60,090 nucleotides of DNA from a virus. This document shows positions 17,850-26,449 of this stretch, piece by piece. The position numbers were made by a program, and so were the translations under genes. Under the pieces are notes generated by a model that saw only the letters and a list, made by a program, of their open reading frames with translations, searched no databases and had not been told where the DNA came from. Every line of letters begins with the position of its first letter. The first letter of the stretch is position 1. The stretch is from positions 1 to 60,090 of the IMG/VR virus record IMGVR_UViG_3300002053_000022; one strand, written 5' to 3'.

Positions 17850-18295
17850 ATATTATTACAGAATTTGTTAAAGAATTTGGAGAAGCAGTAGAAGAAACAA
17901 GTGATAAAATTATTGTGGCTTCCTCTACTAGAATCGAGGCATTAGTCGATAATGATAAATTCTTTAATGAATATGATAATAATCTTCATAATTATCTAAA
18001 AAACCTTCCTAAGAAAGAGCAAGGAAAATTTCAAACAGTTAAGATAAATTCTTCCTATTTTGATATAGACAGAATTAAAAAAATACTTGAAATGTTCGTT
18101 GGTTCAAATTCATTTGAAGGCAAAGTTTATAGAGTAAATAAACATAATTTTTTATATATAAAAATTGATTCTTCATACGGAATTATTATAGCCGAAAAGA
18201 AGAAAAAATATGTGGGAGATTCTCCTCACGAAATTATTTATAATTGGCACGAGATATTTTTAGAACAAACATTTAGTAGTGATATGATATTATGA
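17846..18295 (+). CDS. Hypothetical protein
   Basis: 149 residues from the ATGA overlap, no family recognised. Helical N-terminus, then beta-rich C-terminus (FLYIKIDSSYGIIIAEK). Ends SSDMIL, similar to the ends of the polymerase and D12 methyltransferase. Confidence 0.5.
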   Translation: MNIITEFVKEFGEAVEETSDKIIVASSTRIEALVDNDKFFNEYDNNLHNYLKNLPKKEQGKFQTVKINSSYFDIDRIKKILEMFVGSNSFEGKVYRVNKHNFLYIKIDSSYGIIIAEKKKKYVGDSPHEIIYNWHEIFLEQTFSSDMIL

Positions 18296-19065
18296 AAATA
18301 CCAAAAGAATTACAACAAAGAGCTGGAAGAGGTAAAAAACAAAAACCGCCATTAGCAAAACAATTTAAAGATTATGTTCCAGTACAATGGAGATTTCAAT
18401 GGGGATTTGTTAAAAACAAGTATGGAACTCTTTTAGTTTATGAGCCGAAAAAATTCATACCTAAATATGCTGATTTGTCTTATCAACATAACATAGTTAA
18501 GTTATTAGAAAATGGAAAATATGAATGTTTTGTTGATGTTGGAGCAGCATTTGGTTTGTTTCCTTTGATAGCTTCACATTATTGTAAAAAGATAATAGCT
18601 TATGAAGCATTACCATTTAGATTTGGATTACTACTCCAAAATATGGCTCATCTTCCAAAAGTTGAATGTAGATACGCTTATGTTTCACAAAAAGAAGATA
18701 CTCCTAAGATGGGAGATCCTTTTCAAATGGTTAAAAGAACGGATGAAGAAAGTTATAATATTCCTCTCGTCACATTAGACGAAGAATTAAATTTCTTAAT
18801 TCCAATAAAAGCTCCTCCAGAAGATTGTGGATGTAAATTAAAGTTACCAAAACCTATGAGAACCTTAATTAAAATTGATGTTGAAGGAAACGAATTAAAA
18901 GTTTTGAATGGTGCGACAGAATTATTAAAACAACCACATATTCATTGGACAATAGATGTTCATCCATACCAAAATGTTGAAATAAAAGATGTAAAGAAAT
19001 ATTTCATTGGAAGAGCAATGGAAGCAGCAGGAAATAATAATGTAACATTTAAGAGGTTTAAATAA
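18292..19065 (+). CDS. FkbM-family methyltransferase
   Basis: 257 residues. SAM-binding motif CFVDVGAAFG (79-88), acidic loop AYEALP, and the late signature IKIDVEGNELKVLNG (193-207) are diagnostic of FkbM methyltransferases. These typically O-methylate sugars or small molecules. With the sulfotransferase, APS kinase and glycosyltransferases nearby it suggests glycan decoration of virion or host surface. Confidence 0.85.
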   Translation: MKIPKELQQRAGRGKKQKPPLAKQFKDYVPVQWRFQWGFVKNKYGTLLVYEPKKFIPKYADLSYQHNIVKLLENGKYECFVDVGAAFGLFPLIASHYCKKIIAYEALPFRFGLLLQNMAHLPKVECRYAYVSQKEDTPKMGDPFQMVKRTDEESYNIPLVTLDEELNFLIPIKAPPEDCGCKLKLPKPMRTLIKIDVEGNELKVLNGATELLKQPHIHWTIDVHPYQNVEIKDVKKYFIGRAMEAAGNNNVTFKRFK

Positions 19066-19229
19066 TGGGATTTCCAACAAAAGAAAGCCAAGCAAGATAC
19101 AAAATATATAAGGCGGCATGGGATTTGTATTTAATGGCTACAAAGGTTGATAAAGATGCCGCAAAAAAATTAAGAGAAGAAATAGATTCTGCTTTAAAAG
19201 TATTAGAAGAGAGTGATCCATTTGGTTAA
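19065..19229 (+). CDS. Small helical hypothetical protein
   Basis: 54 residues, strongly helical (KAAWDLYLMATKVDKDAAKK). Starts at the stop of the FkbM gene and overlaps the sulfotransferase. No family. Confidence 0.5.
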   Translation: MGFPTKESQARYKIYKAAWDLYLMATKVDKDAAKKLREEIDSALKVLEESDPFG

Positions 19230-19977
19230 TATAATTATAACAAGCGAAATGAGAGTAGGTAGTAGATGGTTACACTATCTGCTATCAGAATTACTCCACA
19301 TGAAAGTAAGTCCAGAATTAGATGTATCAACATTACCAAAATCTGCTTCTATTGTTAAATTTAGATTTAAAGATAACACAATTGTAAAATTTCACCATGC
19401 ACTACCATCAGATATTTTTAGTGCTATACCTACAAAAGATTGTGTTGTTATAGCTGTTGTTAGAAATCCAAGAGATAGAATAGTATCTTGGACATTTCAT
19501 CAAAGATTTAAGCCACAAGGACAAGGATGGTTACCATTAAAGAACGCAAAGACAGACGAAGAAGCTGTTAAAACTGCATTTTATTCACATTTTAGAACTG
19601 ATGCTGATAAAAATCAAGAGATATTAATGCAACCTAAATTCAGTACTAAATTTGTAGAAGGTAAAAAAGCTGTGGGTAGTTATATTTGGACAAGTTATCA
19701 CTGGCTTAAAAACAATTTATTTAGGGAAATTAAAACGATTGTTAGATACTTAGGATTAAACATAAAAGATAGTGAAATAAAAAGGGTTTGTTTAAAACAT
19801 AGCTTCCAAAGAAGAGCAGGAAGAGCACCAGGTGAAGAAGTTAGAACAAACGAATGGTTTAGAAAAGGAGAAGAAGGCGATTGGGAAAATTGGTTTGATG
19901 AAAAAATGGTTGCAGAAAGCGCAGATAGCGATAAAAAATACTGGGATGCGATAAAAAGTGAGGAGGGAAACACTTAA
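19213..19977 (+). CDS. Sulfotransferase-like protein
   Basis: 254 residues. The N-terminal loop RVGSRWLHYLL stands where the PAPS 5'-phosphosulfate loop lies. VVRNPRDRIVSW has the Arg84/Ser92 pair of the 3'-phosphate-binding motif of PAPS-dependent sulfotransferases. The APS kinase 2.7 kb downstream could supply PAPS. Start is GTG or the TTG three codons later. Acceptor unknown; a glycan is plausible. Confidence 0.75.
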   Translation: MIHLVNIIITSEMRVGSRWLHYLLSELLHMKVSPELDVSTLPKSASIVKFRFKDNTIVKFHHALPSDIFSAIPTKDCVVIAVVRNPRDRIVSWTFHQRFKPQGQGWLPLKNAKTDEEAVKTAFYSHFRTDADKNQEILMQPKFSTKFVEGKKAVGSYIWTSYHWLKNNLFREIKTIVRYLGLNIKDSEIKRVCLKHSFQRRAGRAPGEEVRTNEWFRKGEEGDWENWFDEKMVAESADSDKKYWDAIKSEEGNT

Positions 19978-20158
19978 AAAGACTATGGTGTATAGAGTAA
20001 CATCATTTGTTGTAGCAATGTTTATTACATTTTTATTTACTGGTAGTCTTGAAATATCAATAGGATTAACAATCGTATTGGAAACAACAAAATTTATACA
20101 ATATTATTTATTTGAAAAGAAGTGGAACAAATGGAAGAAGTCAAAGGAGAATATATAA
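19958..20158 (+). CDS. DUF2061-like membrane protein
   Basis: 66 residues (GTG start). The pattern LKKTMVYRVTSF, two membrane spans with a TGSLEISIGL turn, and KFIQYYLFEKKWNKW fits DUF2061, a short membrane protein common in bacteria and sometimes found with sulfate-metabolism genes. It overlaps the sulfotransferase. Exact function unknown. Confidence 0.65.
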   Translation: MRRETLKKTMVYRVTSFVVAMFITFLFTGSLEISIGLTIVLETTKFIQYYLFEKKWNKWKKSKENI

Positions 20159-21291
20159 GTAAGGATTTTCCATATATATCTAAAAGTAAAATAAAAACAC
20201 ATCTTTATTATTGTCCTTATCTGAGTTGGACTAAATATTTCCTTAAAGAAGAGAAAGGAGTAATGGGTATTAGATGTGATGTTGGTACTGATACACATTT
20301 AATATTTTCTGAATTTTGGAAATATGTTGATGGAGATTATATATTTGATAATTTAAAAATAAACCCAGCAATAGAATTAGATAATAATCCTGTAACTCAT
20401 TATTTTTATAGTATTTGTATGACACTTACTCCAGAATACGACAGAGAAGTACATGTCTTACAAAGAATATTCTGGAAATTTTCTCTATTACACGCAGCAA
20501 GATTCTTATATCTACATTCTCTTTTTAATGGAAACAAGTTTAAAGTTTGGGAATATTTCAAACCATTAGAAATAGAAGAATTTTATATTGATGATCTTTT
20601 TGAAATATTTGGAACTCTTGATATTGTTTTTAGAGAAATAGATGAACAACTTAACGAAGGAATATTTGTTGCAGATTATAAAACTGGTAATATTCCAGCT
20701 TCTGTTAAAAGAGGGCCTAAAAATATATCAGATGATACTTCTGTTAAATTACCTCCTAAGTTTATGTTTGAAATACATTTCTATGGTTTATGTTTTCTAT
20801 TAAAAAGAGGATGGCGCTTTACAGACGAAAGAATTAAAAGATTTGTTATTGATGATGAATATAAGGACGAACACGGATGGCATAAGTTTGGTTTAGGAAA
20901 AACAAAAGAAGAACAACAAGACATTGATGACGCTAAAAGAAAATATCTTACAACAATAGATCATAAATTAAAAAGAAAAGATATAAAAACAAACAAACTT
21001 GTAACATTTAAACACGGAGGAATCACACTTGGAATAATATTTCTTAGTGGAGATCCAAACATAGATGTTCCAGTCGTTGCTAAAAAGAAATTTACTTATT
21101 CTTCATTCAAAACAGTGTTGTATAAAATAAATGCAATGAGACAAATTTATTTCAATAGAGATAATGATGAATATTATTTAATAAGAGAAATGAAGACAAG
21201 ACCAGAATATAATGAATATAGATGTGTTCATTGTTCTCGAAATGAAAGATGTTTAAAAGAAATAGAAGAGGCGTTTGCTCGTGGCGAATAG
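20131..21291 (+). CDS. Cas4/RecB-like PD-(D/E)XK nuclease with Fe-S cysteines
   Basis: 386 residues. The nuclease core is GTLDIVF (Asp164) and VADYKTG (Asp182, Lys184). Cys28 in YYCPYLSW, together with a C-terminal Cx2Cx5C (365-374), matches the four-cysteine 4Fe-4S clamp of Cas4/AddB nucleases. It likely processes DNA ends during replication or recombination beside the primase. No CRISPR genes accompany it. A GTG nine bases upstream is a possible alternative start. Confidence 0.85.
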   Translation: MEEVKGEYISKDFPYISKSKIKTHLYYCPYLSWTKYFLKEEKGVMGIRCDVGTDTHLIFSEFWKYVDGDYIFDNLKINPAIELDNNPVTHYFYSICMTLTPEYDREVHVLQRIFWKFSLLHAARFLYLHSLFNGNKFKVWEYFKPLEIEEFYIDDLFEIFGTLDIVFREIDEQLNEGIFVADYKTGNIPASVKRGPKNISDDTSVKLPPKFMFEIHFYGLCFLLKRGWRFTDERIKRFVIDDEYKDEHGWHKFGLGKTKEEQQDIDDAKRKYLTTIDHKLKRKDIKTNKLVTFKHGGITLGIIFLSGDPNIDVPVVAKKKFTYSSFKTVLYKINAMRQIYFNRDNDEYYLIREMKTRPEYNEYRCVHCSRNERCLKEIEEAFARGE

Positions 21292-21427
21292 ATGTCCAAA
21301 ATGTAAAAAGAAAAACCCAAAATTCATACAATGTTTTGCAAGAGAAAATGGTATAATAAGATTTGGTTTTCAATGCAAAAAATGTGGTCACAAGTTTGAA
21401 ACGACAAGTTACGAGAGGGAGTTATAG
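21281..21427 (+). CDS. Zinc-ribbon mini-protein (GTG start)
   Basis: 48 residues: RCPKCKKKNP and FQCKKCGHKFE form a textbook zinc ribbon. It overlaps the nuclease end by 11 bases and ends one base before the proposed primase GTG, so it may pair with either. Confidence 0.6.
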   Translation: MANRCPKCKKKNPKFIQCFARENGIIRFGFQCKKCGHKFETTSYEREL

Positions 21428-21428
21428 T

Positions 21429-22469
21429 GTGTTCATCGAAACAGGAGTCTCACAACGAGTTCCTTTTAGAAGGATGTTTGACAGTGAGCGACTTGCAATT
21501 CAAGATTTCAACAAATACAAACATTACTCGAATGTTTATCACAGTGTTTATTGGTTCAGGGAAAGAGAAGAAAAATTTGATACACATGGAAATTTCATTA
21601 GATGGGGGCCTGACTATAATACAGCAGTTATTACAAGAATTAATCTTGACCTCGATTCCTTCAAAACGATTAGGCTTAATGGGTCGACTATTGAAGTCTA
21701 TACTGACGAGGGAGTAGAATCAATATTGAGGTTTGCTGATTGGTGTGATAAACATAATTATATGAGACAATATATTTTTAGTGGAGGAGGATTCTATGGT
21801 CAAGTTAAAGCCAGTGGACATCCTTTAAAGCTAAGAGATGGAATGCTACATCTTGGAGCAGAACTAGGACTAGAAATCGATCCAGCGACTGTTGGAGATA
21901 CATCAAGAATGATGAGAGTTCTTAATTCTTTTAACTTTGGAGAACATAGAAAATGTTTTTGTATTCCACTCTCAGAAGACGAAATTCACCTCTCTTATAA
22001 CAAAATTCATTCTCTTGCTCAATCTCCAAGATTTAGACAAAGATACATCTATGGAGAAGAAACATTTAGTTTAGATAGATTTAAAATAGATGAATATAAA
22101 ATCGAAAAGAAACAATTGTTTATAAGTATAAAACAAAATCCTAATGCAGAAAAAATATTAGAAAAATATGGTTGGCAAACAAATGATTTTTGTGACACCA
22201 TTAAACATATTATAAGTAAAGAGTATGTAGGTCATTATTTAAGATATGAACTACTTAAATATTTAAGGAGTGTAGTTTTTATGGAAATAGAAGACGCTGT
22301 TAATCTAATAGCCGCATTATTAAAAGAAGAAGGAATACACTCTTTAGCAGAAGGACAAGCAAGATATGTTTATACATATAACAGAGTTTTTAATCCTAAA
22401 AAATTAAAAGCTATGGGAATTTGTCCTCCTAATTGCCATAAATGTATGAGGTTGAGAAATATATTATGA
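21429..22469 (+). CDS. Archaeo-eukaryotic primase (small-subunit core with PriL-like tail)
   Basis: 346 residues if the GTG right after the ribbon gene is used; an ATG at 21,363 would lengthen it. Catalytic INLDLDSF (Asp74, Asp76), FSGGGFYGQV (SGxxG-type nucleotide motif) and DTSRMMRVLNSF are the AEP primase/primpol motifs. The last 100 residues (HYLRYELLKYLRSVVF, then CPPNCHKC) resemble the PriL C-terminal domain with part of its Fe-S cysteine set, so both subunits appear fused. It would prime viral DNA synthesis. Confidence 0.75.
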   Translation: MFIETGVSQRVPFRRMFDSERLAIQDFNKYKHYSNVYHSVYWFREREEKFDTHGNFIRWGPDYNTAVITRINLDLDSFKTIRLNGSTIEVYTDEGVESILRFADWCDKHNYMRQYIFSGGGFYGQVKASGHPLKLRDGMLHLGAELGLEIDPATVGDTSRMMRVLNSFNFGEHRKCFCIPLSEDEIHLSYNKIHSLAQSPRFRQRYIYGEETFSLDRFKIDEYKIEKKQLFISIKQNPNAEKILEKYGWQTNDFCDTIKHIISKEYVGHYLRYELLKYLRSVVFMEIEDAVNLIAALLKEEGIHSLAEGQARYVYTYNRVFNPKKLKAMGICPPNCHKCMRLRNIL

Positions 22470-22642
22470 GTATAGATTTTGAAAAAATGTGGGAAAAACT
22501 ACAAAAACTTGCGTCTTTAATAAGAGAAAAGGATGGTTGGAGTTGTGATCTATCCAGAATAGAAGACGATGAAAAAAATGGAATATTTCTCAATATTTAC
22601 CAAAAAAAGGAACAAAAATTAAAAGGCGATTATTTTGCTTGA
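22466..22642 (+). CDS. Small hypothetical protein
   Basis: 58 residues from the ATGA overlap with the primase. Amphipathic helix then a short acidic beta part. No family. Confidence 0.5.
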   Translation: MSIDFEKMWEKLQKLASLIREKDGWSCDLSRIEDDEKNGIFLNIYQKKEQKLKGDYFA

Positions 22643-23219
22643 AGGAAAAATTATATGGTTTTGGGGTTTGTCTGGAAGTGGAAAAACTACTTTAGCCGAC
22701 AAACTCTGTAATAAATTGATGTATAAATTAAGAACTGCAGAACAAGAAGGACAAATTGGTGTAGTTTCTGACATCCAAAGATTAGATGGAGATATTGTAA
22801 GACAATCTCTCACAAAAGATTTAGGCTTCTCAATAGAAGACAGATTTGAACATATAAGAAGAGTGGCATTTGTGGCTGATTTGCTTTCAAGACACGAGGT
22901 TTTGGTTATTTGTTCTTTTATAACTCCTCTTAAAGCAATGAGAATGTTTCTTAGAGAATATCTAGGAGACAGATTAATTCTTATTGAGTGTAGATGTCCT
23001 CTCGAAGAGTGTATGAGAAGAGACCCTAAAAAATTATACAGAGCTGCGCTTTATGGTAAAATAAATAATATGACTGGATTAACTTCTCCTTTTGAAGCAG
23101 GCCCAACAAATTATCCAGCAGGCACTACTGGAGAAACAATTGTTAGTACATATTATTGGAACGAAGAACAGTGTTTAGAACAAATAATAAATTATTTAAA
23201 AGAGAAGAAATATTTATGA
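22635..23219 (+). CDS. Adenylylsulfate (APS) kinase-like protein
   Basis: 194 residues, TTG start. P-loop WGLSGSGKTT, LDGDIVRQSL, the GFSIEDRFEHIRRVAFVADL helix, ICSFITP, and CPLEECMRRDPKKLYRAAL are the complete CysC signature. It would convert APS + ATP to PAPS, the sulfate donor for the nearby sulfotransferase. No ATP sulfurylase is visible, so APS would come from the host. The end of the protein is somewhat diverged. Confidence 0.9.
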   Translation: MLEGKIIWFWGLSGSGKTTLADKLCNKLMYKLRTAEQEGQIGVVSDIQRLDGDIVRQSLTKDLGFSIEDRFEHIRRVAFVADLLSRHEVLVICSFITPLKAMRMFLREYLGDRLILIECRCPLEECMRRDPKKLYRAALYGKINNMTGLTSPFEAGPTNYPAGTTGETIVSTYYWNEEQCLEQIINYLKEKKYL

Positions 23220-23440
23220 GCGAAAAATATTATGCTTTGAAAATTGAAAATTCAGATCACGCCTTGCTTTTTCATTTTACATTTACTCCAGAAGAAGCAA
23301 AAAATACTAAAGTAAGTATCGGAACAATAGAAAGCGTGTTGCCTCATGGTCTTTTAGGAGAGGAACACCACATAGAATGTAAAACAATATCAATAATTGG
23401 TATGCACAGGCAGGCGTATAAAGATGATCAAGCTTTGTAA
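23216..23440 (+). CDS. Small hypothetical protein
   Basis: 74 residues from the ATGA at the APS kinase stop. Beta-rich with LFHFTFTPEEAKNTKV. No family recognised. Confidence 0.5.
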   Translation: MSEKYYALKIENSDHALLFHFTFTPEEAKNTKVSIGTIESVLPHGLLGEEHHIECKTISIIGMHRQAYKDDQAL

Positions 23441-23624
23441 TCTTATAAATGATATAAGAGAAGGCATAGACGATATTCAACTTATGCCAGATTCAGAATT
23501 ACACTATGAATATGTAAGAGACAAATTAAATCAATTAGAAAAAACTTTAGTTCAACAAGGAGAAATTTTAAAAGAAATAGCAAAATTTCTAACTTGGGAT
23601 GATATGGAAAAGTGGTATGAATGA
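23424..23624 (+). CDS. Small coiled-coil protein
   Basis: 66 residues, helical (NQLEKTLVQQGEILKEIAKF), starting inside the previous gene and overlapping the nuclease gene by 4 bases. Role unknown. Confidence 0.5.
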   Translation: MIKLCNLINDIREGIDDIQLMPDSELHYEYVRDKLNQLEKTLVQQGEILKEIAKFLTWDDMEKWYE

Positions 23625-24400
23625 TTGTTATAGATAGCAGAGAGCCTTCAGAAGTTTTTGAGGCTTTTGAAGAAAAAGGAGTGCCTTATATTAAGGCGGC
23701 ACTAAACTTCTACTCTTGCAAAGAATGTAAGAAAGTGGATTTTGTAAAATTTGAAGTTTGCCCAGAATGTGGAAGTAAAGATATAATGGTAGAAGACGCT
23801 GGAGACTTCACAAACACAACAAGATCATTCTTAGTTGAAAGAAAGACAGAAGGAGATTTCATTGGTTCAATGTTAGATAAATCCCTTCAACAACAAGCGG
23901 CAAGAATGGCTAAATATTTTGGTGGATGGAAGTTTGTCTTCTTAGAAGGATTTATTACAGTTATGGTTGATAATCCTTATAATCAAAAAATTAGACCTTG
24001 GATAAAATCAATGCGTGTTTATCTTAGACAATTCGATATTTGTATGTGGCAAATGGATGACATATATATGTTGATTGATGAACTTGTCAGATTAGATAAG
24101 AATGCTGGTGAAGATCCAAAAGTTTATGATAAAGTAGATGATAAATATTCTGGATGGTCAGATAGCAAGAAAATTGTTTGTAAATTAGTTGATGTTTCTG
24201 ATAAAAAGGCAGATGTTTTATTAGAAGAGTTTAAAACTCCTTGGGATATATTTAATGCAATTATGAGCTCAAAAATTCTCTATACCAGAACTGGTAATCC
24301 TAAAGGAGTTTCTGGGCCGTTAGCAAAAGTAAAAGGATTTGGGCATAAATTTGTAACAAAAAATCAAGACATGTTGTTAAATAAAGATGGAAATAAGTGA
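23621..24400 (+). CDS. ERCC4/XPF-type nuclease with inserted zinc ribbon
   Basis: 259 residues. Catalytic IDSRE (Asp5, Arg7, Glu8) and VERK (72-75), then GDFIGSMLDKSLQQQA, define the XPF/Mus81/Hef ERCC4 nuclease. A zinc ribbon (Cys33, 36, 47, 50) is inserted between the two catalytic motifs. The C-terminal 70 residues look like a helix-hairpin-helix DNA-binding region. It would cut branched DNA; the helicase gene overlaps it by 14 bases, so the pair may act like a split Hef. Confidence 0.85.
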   Translation: MIVIDSREPSEVFEAFEEKGVPYIKAALNFYSCKECKKVDFVKFEVCPECGSKDIMVEDAGDFTNTTRSFLVERKTEGDFIGSMLDKSLQQQAARMAKYFGGWKFVFLEGFITVMVDNPYNQKIRPWIKSMRVYLRQFDICMWQMDDIYMLIDELVRLDKNAGEDPKVYDKVDDKYSGWSDSKKIVCKLVDVSDKKADVLLEEFKTPWDIFNAIMSSKILYTRTGNPKGVSGPLAKVKGFGHKFVTKNQDMLLNKDGNK

Positions 24401-26195
24401 TGTTAGAAATTATATTGCACAGGAATGCCTTCAGTTTGTCAGATATGGCAAAGGTAATTTAATTTTTAACACATTTACTGGTTCTGGAAAAACAACAACA
24501 ATTTTAAAAACACTTTATGAAAGTGAAGATGGATTCACATGGATGTATTTTGCGCCTTACCACAAAGTTATAGAAGAAAACATAGAGCTTTCGAGCGTTA
24601 TAGACTTTTATAATTTAGTACATTTACAAGCGAGAAAACATGTTTGTTTATCAAAAGAATTTAGAACATTAGCAGAAAATAAAATAAATATAGCTCCATT
24701 TTGTGAAAATTTTTGTACTAAGAGAGATGATGGTTGTCCTTATTATGAAAACTTAAGAATATTGAGAGAGATGCCAACCTGTTTTGCTGGAGTTCATTCA
24801 CATATACCAACTCTTTTACAAACTCTTTTGTATGAAAAATGGTCTAATAAATGTTTATTTAATTATTATGATGTTATTATAATTGATGAATTTCCATTAA
24901 GCACTATTTATAATCAAATTTCGATAACAAAAAGAGATATAGATTATTGTAGAGATGTGTTAGAATTAACACAAATTCAATCTAATGAATCAGCTGTTTT
25001 AATGATGATGTTAGACCAGCTCTCATTGGCTACCGATGCTATTGAAATAAACTATGAAAAAATATATCACATTGTAGAGGGTATAAGAGGATTAAACTTC
25101 GATAAATTTAAAGAACAATATGATATTGAAATATTAAATCTTATAAGAAAAAAGAGAATTTTATCACCTCCACAAGAAATATTACATTATTTATCGGAGA
25201 TACACAAAGTAAAACCTTCTGTTGAAAAATTGAGATGGATGATATATAAAACAAAGAACAATCAATGGCATAGAGGAATGATACATTTAACAATATCAAA
25301 TCTCCCATCATTTCTTAGTTTGCCGATAAAAGTTATTGCTCTTGATGGAACAGCAGATTTAGAAACTTGGAAAAATGTGTTAGGAGATGATTGCACATCT
25401 ATAAGTTTTGATATTGAATATAAAAATACATATCAATTAATTGGAGCAAGAAACCCTGTAAGTACTATAATAAAAAATGGTAAATTGTCTGGCTCTGGAA
25501 AGAGGTTATTTGATTTATTAGCAACAATTTGTGAAAACAAAGAAGGAAAAGTTCTTATTTGTTGTACTAAACGAGTTCAAACATTATTAGCAAAAGAGTT
25601 TAAAAAGAGATACATAGATAATTATGTATTTGCTACATATTTTAATTTAAGATCCAGAAATTCCTACTATGAAGAATGTGATACTTGTGTAGTGTTTCAC
25701 GAACCAAATATTCCACCATTTCAAGTTGAAATAATTAGAGAATTATTGCGTTGGCCTGAGGATGTTGTTATTAAAGTTCACAGAGAAGATGAAATGAAAC
25801 AAGGTATAGGAAGAGAAAGACAAAATATTCCTATAACACCAAGAGGAAGAAAAAGAGGTTTGAGAGAAATTTACATATTCTCATCTACTGGTTATAACAG
25901 ACTAGTGCCAGAAGCAAAATATATGATTAGCAATGATATGTATGCTTATATAAAAGGTGGAAAGAAAAGATTATTTTTTGAGAAACTTAGAGAAATTCTC
26001 GGAAAATATTGTCCCGCATCTAAGACAAAATTAAAAACATTATTAGGATTGCCAACAACAAAATTTAATCATATTTTAAGAATTTTAGAAGAAGAAGGAG
26101 TTGTGAAAGTTTCATGGGGAAAGGTGGAATATTTAGAAGAATTAAGAGAAGAAGACGAAGAAAAATATTTGATAAGGATTGGAAGAGCTTGGTAG
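24387..26195 (+). CDS. SF2 helicase with XPD-like four-cysteine cluster
   Basis: 602 residues. Walker A TGSGKTT (31-37), DEFP box (167-170), and a late QGIGRERQ motif VI. Four Cys (87, 106, 110, 117; ending CPYY) lie between motifs Ia and II in the place and rough spacing of the Fe-S domain of XPD/DinG helicases. The last 70 residues form a winged helix. Probably a 5'-3' DNA helicase in replication or repair with the ERCC4 nuclease. Confidence 0.8.
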   Translation: MEISDVRNYIAQECLQFVRYGKGNLIFNTFTGSGKTTTILKTLYESEDGFTWMYFAPYHKVIEENIELSSVIDFYNLVHLQARKHVCLSKEFRTLAENKINIAPFCENFCTKRDDGCPYYENLRILREMPTCFAGVHSHIPTLLQTLLYEKWSNKCLFNYYDVIIIDEFPLSTIYNQISITKRDIDYCRDVLELTQIQSNESAVLMMMLDQLSLATDAIEINYEKIYHIVEGIRGLNFDKFKEQYDIEILNLIRKKRILSPPQEILHYLSEIHKVKPSVEKLRWMIYKTKNNQWHRGMIHLTISNLPSFLSLPIKVIALDGTADLETWKNVLGDDCTSISFDIEYKNTYQLIGARNPVSTIIKNGKLSGSGKRLFDLLATICENKEGKVLICCTKRVQTLLAKEFKKRYIDNYVFATYFNLRSRNSYYEECDTCVVFHEPNIPPFQVEIIRELLRWPEDVVIKVHREDEMKQGIGRERQNIPITPRGRKRGLREIYIFSSTGYNRLVPEAKYMISNDMYAYIKGGKKRLFFEKLREILGKYCPASKTKLKTLLGLPTTKFNHILRILEEEGVVKVSWGKVEYLEELREEDEEKYLIRIGRAW

Positions 26196-26197
26196 GA

Positions 26198-26449
26198 ATG
26201 CCTTTAAATGAACAAACTCTTCAATATGCAAAGGAATTAGCAAAAAGCAAGTTTCAAATACCAGTATCTACAATATATACAATGGGAGTAGATTATGGAA
26301 AAAGAGAAATTGCTGCTATTACTATTGAATTTCCGTGGGCAACGCAAACTGAGTGCATAATAATAGAAATACCAAAACAATCTCCTAAACCAGAAATTCC
26401 AGACATGCTACACAACATAAGAGAATTGTTTGAACTATGGTCGAGATAA
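26198..26449 (+). CDS. Small hypothetical protein
   Basis: 83 residues from the ATG just after the helicase stop; an upstream in-frame start is possible but would add an Arg-rich stretch that mirrors the helicase in another frame. Contains TMGVDYGKREIAAITIEFP, resembling a short beta-hairpin. No family. Confidence 0.45.
   Translation: MPLNEQTLQYAKELAKSKFQIPVSTIYTMGVDYGKREIAAITIEFPWATQTECIIIEIPKQSPKPEIPDMLHNIRELFELWSR

Noticed and set aside
20131-21291. Cas4 of a CRISPR system
   Set aside because: No repeats, Cas1 or Cas2 are present; a replication or recombination nuclease is simpler.
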